Below are positions 62,148 through 64,000 of a stretch of DNA of 64,000 nucleotides, one piece after another. How positions within the stretch are numbered: the stretch's first letter is position 1; each line of letters starts with the position of its first letter. Origin of the DNA: UBA2031 sp037189985 (GTDB lineage: Bacteria > Pseudomonadota > Gammaproteobacteria > Pseudomonadales > Moraxellaceae); the NCBI GenBank assembly GCA_037189985.1, contig JBBCJX010000031.1:124001-188000 (forward strand), read 5' to 3'. The notes beneath the pieces were generated by a model that was not told the DNA's origin, did no database searches, and saw only the letters and a program-made list of their open reading frames with translations. The translations under genes were made by a program, and so were the position numbers.

Positions 62148-62822
62148 ATGTCCACAATAGCCCCCATGAAAGACCCCGCCCTGACCGAACTGCGCAAACA
62201 GTTGCGTGAAAGCGCACCCGCCCCTGCTGCTCCAAAGCCAGCAGCCAAGCCCGCTGCGCCCAAGCCGGAAGAGCAGGTGGACGATGCCACCCTCTTCGCC
62301 CGCGCCACGCAAGGCGTGAAGCGCATGCAGGCCGACGCGCCCCCTGCCACCATCATCCAGCGTCCTGATGCCAATACCCTGCGCCGGCGTGCCGCCGCCG
62401 TGGCAGAAGAGGCTGCCACCGGCCCGATTTCGGACACGGCCGCCCTCATGCATGCCGTGGCGCCCGAAGAAACCCTGAGCTTTGCCCGCAATGGCATACC
62501 GCCCCGTGCGCTGCAAAAACTGAAACAGGGCCAACAACCCTGGCAGGCGGCGGTGGACCTGCATGGCTGCAGCATGGACGCGGCACGTGATGCCGTATTG
62601 AAGCTGGTGGCAGAAAGCCGCAAGGAAGGCCTGACCCTCGTGAAGATCGTGCACGGCAAGGGACTCATGCACGGCCAGCCCTTGCTCAAGACCTGCGTGA
62701 ACGGCTGGCTGAGACAAATTCCAGAGGTGCTGGCCTTTGTCAGTGCCCTACCCCGTGATGGCGGTACTGGCGCGGTTTATGTACAACTGAAACGCCGTCG
62801 TGAAACCGGTGAAAGCAGTTAG
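62148..62822 (+). CDS. smrB: Smr-domain protein (SmrB-like nuclease)
   Basis: Small MutS-related domain protein. SmrB of E. coli cuts mRNA at collided ribosomes. The ATG at 62148 has AGGTGG five bases upstream and gives 224 residues. An Ala/Pro/Lys-rich N-terminal region (about 15-45) precedes the C-terminal Smr domain at about 135-215 with VDLHGCSMDAARDAV and the catalytic-type LVKIVHGKGL. Position opposite prmB matches smrB (yfcN) in E. coli. Confidence 0.9.
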   Translation: MSTIAPMKDPALTELRKQLRESAPAPAAPKPAAKPAAPKPEEQVDDATLFARATQGVKRMQADAPPATIIQRPDANTLRRRAAAVAEEAATGPISDTAALMHAVAPEETLSFARNGIPPRALQKLKQGQQPWQAAVDLHGCSMDAARDAVLKLVAESRKEGLTLVKIVHGKGLMHGQPLLKTCVNGWLRQIPEVLAFVSALPRDGGTGAVYVQLKRRRETGESS

Positions 62823-62875
62823 GCCCCTGCATGAGCTGCTTCTGCCATAGCCCTCCCATGGCATCTGGCAGCAAA

Positions 62876-62887
62876 GTGGCATGCCAC
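62876..62887. repeat. 12-bp perfect palindrome upstream of folE
   Basis: GTGGCATGCCAC lies six bases before the -35 of the predicted folE promoter. It could be an operator; nothing else supports this. Confidence 0.4.
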
Positions 62888-62892
62888 CGACT

Positions 62893-62921
62893 TTGACCCA
62901 TCCTGCTGATTTGGTTAGGGT
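62893..62921 (+). promoter_or_regulatory. Predicted promoter of folE
   Basis: TTGACC and TAGGGT are 17 bases apart. The -35 is near-consensus, and the -10 keeps the first, second and last conserved positions. The leader to the ATG would be about 36 bases. Confidence 0.5.
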
Positions 62922-62963
62922 GGCTGCCCGTTTCGCAATGCCAGAGAGCAAAGGTTCCTCACC

Positions 62964-63503
62964 ATGGAAAAAGCCTACGCCAGCCTCATCACCGCTGTGG
63001 GTGAAGACCTCAACCGTCCCGGCCTGCTCGACACGCCCAAACGCGCAGCCAAGGCATTCCAGTATCTCTGCAAGGGCTATCAGGACAATCTTGATACCCT
63101 GGTCAACAACGCCATTTTCCCGTCCGACAACGACGAGCTGGTGATCGTGAAGGACATCGAGCTCTATTCCCTTTGCGAACACCACATGCTGCCCTTCATC
63201 GGCAAGGCCCATGTGGGTTATCTGCCATCGGGCAAGGTCCTGGGGCTGTCCAAGGTTGCCCGCATCGTCGACATGTATGCCCGCCGCCTGCAGATACAGG
63301 AAAACCTGACCAAGGAAATCGCGGATGCCGTCATGCAGGTCACCGGTGCCAAGGGCGTAGGCGTGATCGTCGAGGCCAAGCACATGTGCATGATGATGCG
63401 CGGCGTGGAGAAGCAGAACTCGTCCATGAAGACCTCCATCATGCTGGGACAGTTCCGCGACAACCCGCAAACGCGCAACGAATTCCTCTCGCTGCTGCGC
63501 TGA
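62964..63503 (+). CDS. folE: GTP cyclohydrolase I
   Basis: First enzyme of tetrahydrofolate synthesis; it converts GTP to dihydroneopterin triphosphate. It is 179 residues long. Zinc ligands are the cysteine and histidine in YSLCEHHMLPF (near 70-74) and the cysteine in EAKHMCMMMRGV (near 142). The substrate block GLSKVARIVDMYARRLQ is intact. It is the zinc-dependent FolE1 form. The start ATG has AAGG nine bases upstream. Confidence 0.96.
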   Translation: MEKAYASLITAVGEDLNRPGLLDTPKRAAKAFQYLCKGYQDNLDTLVNNAIFPSDNDELVIVKDIELYSLCEHHMLPFIGKAHVGYLPSGKVLGLSKVARIVDMYARRLQIQENLTKEIADAVMQVTGAKGVGVIVEAKHMCMMMRGVEKQNSSMKTSIMLGQFRDNPQTRNEFLSLLR

Positions 63504-63546
63504 TCGCCACTCCCGCAGACAAAGAAAAAACGGACAGGAGAAAGCC

Positions 63547-64000
63547 ATGTCCCGCGTCCTCATCACCGGTGCCGCCAGTGGTCTCGGCCGTGCCCTTGCC
63601 CTCGCCTGGGCCCGGCGTGGCGCCCGCCTTGTCATTGCCGACCTGCATGCCGAACGGGCCGCCGAATCCGTGTTGCTCTGTCAGCAAGCCGGCGCTGCCG
63701 AGGCTTTCTTCCTGCATCTGGACGTCACGAAGGAGACCGACTTTCAGACCGCACTGGCCACCGTGAAAGAGCGCTGGGGCGGGCTGGACGTGCTGGTGAA
63801 CAATGCCGGTGTGGCAGGCGGCGGAAGCTTTGAGGGCATCAGCGAAGCGGACTGGCAGTGGATGCTGAACATCAACCTGCTGGGAGTGGTACGCGGTTGT
63901 GCCGTATTCACGCCACTGTTCAAAGAACAGGAAAGCGGCCAGTTCGTGAACATCGCCTCCATGGCAGGCCTGCTCAATCCACCGGCCATGGCGAGCTACA
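63547..64000 (+). CDS. Short-chain dehydrogenase/reductase, C-terminus beyond the window
   Basis: NAD(P)-dependent oxidoreductase of the classical SDR type; only about 151 residues are visible. The nucleotide-binding motif is TGAASGLGRA (about 7-16), the structural NNAG is in VLVNNAGVAGGG (near 85-95), and the catalytic serine region NIASMAG is near 136. The catalytic Tyr appears at the very edge (PPAMASY). AGGAG precedes the ATG. Its substrate is unknown. It lies 43 bases after folE and may be co-transcribed. Confidence 0.9.
   Translation, partial: MSRVLITGAASGLGRALALAWARRGARLVIADLHAERAAESVLLCQQAGAAEAFFLHLDVTKETDFQTALATVKERWGGLDVLVNNAGVAGGGSFEGISEADWQWMLNINLLGVVRGCAVFTPLFKEQESGQFVNIASMAGLLNPPAMASY

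Noticed and set aside
62823..62963. Folate-related riboswitch upstream of folE
   Set aside because: The leader after the predicted promoter is only about 36 bases and no conserved riboswitch core is visible.

Overview
The window is an ordinary, gene-dense stretch of a GC-rich gammaproteobacterial chromosome with no insertion sequence, prophage, CRISPR array or rRNA. The layout ppiD-hupB-lon-clpX-clpP-tig-tRNAs-folD and metZ-purF-cvpA-dedD-folC-accD-...-truA-fimV-usg-asd-leuBDC is that of Pseudomonadales. Two things point to Moraxellaceae (an Acinetobacter relative with much higher GC) rather than Pseudomonas: trpF-trpB-trpA lie in one block next to accD and folC, and FolD is of the form I remember from Acinetobacter (LQHPVP and SATPAG motifs). 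The family assignment is inference.

Region by region. 1-8000 (minus strand) is a protein quality-control cluster: periplasmic chaperone PpiD (cut by the window edge), HU-beta, Lon, ClpX, ClpP and trigger factor. 8121-8558 is a tRNA operon (Pro-Arg-His-Lys) with a near-consensus promoter and a strong terminator. 8785-16623 holds housekeeping genes folD, a CNNM/CBS membrane protein, a YafJ-type amidotransferase, cysS, glnS, ppiB and lpxH. 16693-18768 is a secreted lipase with its dedicated foldase. 19101-25396 holds a Y-family DNA polymerase behind a 44-bp palindrome that contains a LexA-type core, then a TetR-adaptor-RND efflux operon. 25532-31223 holds a small unknown membrane protein, miaE, a lipid A-type acyltransferase, an MscS channel, an AraC regulator and a response-regulator diguanylate cyclase. 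A tRNA-Val follows, then moxR-DUF58-tgpA.

35672-54237 is a long minus-strand biosynthetic run: metZ, purF, cvpA, a SPOR protein, folC, accD, trpA, trpB, trpF, truA, fimV, an Asd paralogue, asd, leuB, leuD and leuC. A divergent LysR gene overlaps a lipoprotein gene. 56174-58650 is a compact sulfur operon (CsoR-family repressor, rhodanese, TauE/SafE carrier, ETHE1-type dioxygenase) with two CsoR-type operator palindromes. The window ends with an HcaT-like MFS transporter, aroC, prmB, an Smr protein, folE and the start of an SDR gene.

The best leads are the atypical cysteine spacing and twin operators of the sulfur operon, the unusually long palindrome covering the start of the Y-family polymerase, an Asd paralogue that has lost two catalytic positions, the H-to-P change in the lipase oxyanion loop, and a family of short GC-rich intergenic palindromes. 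I did not find a clearly new multi-gene system.
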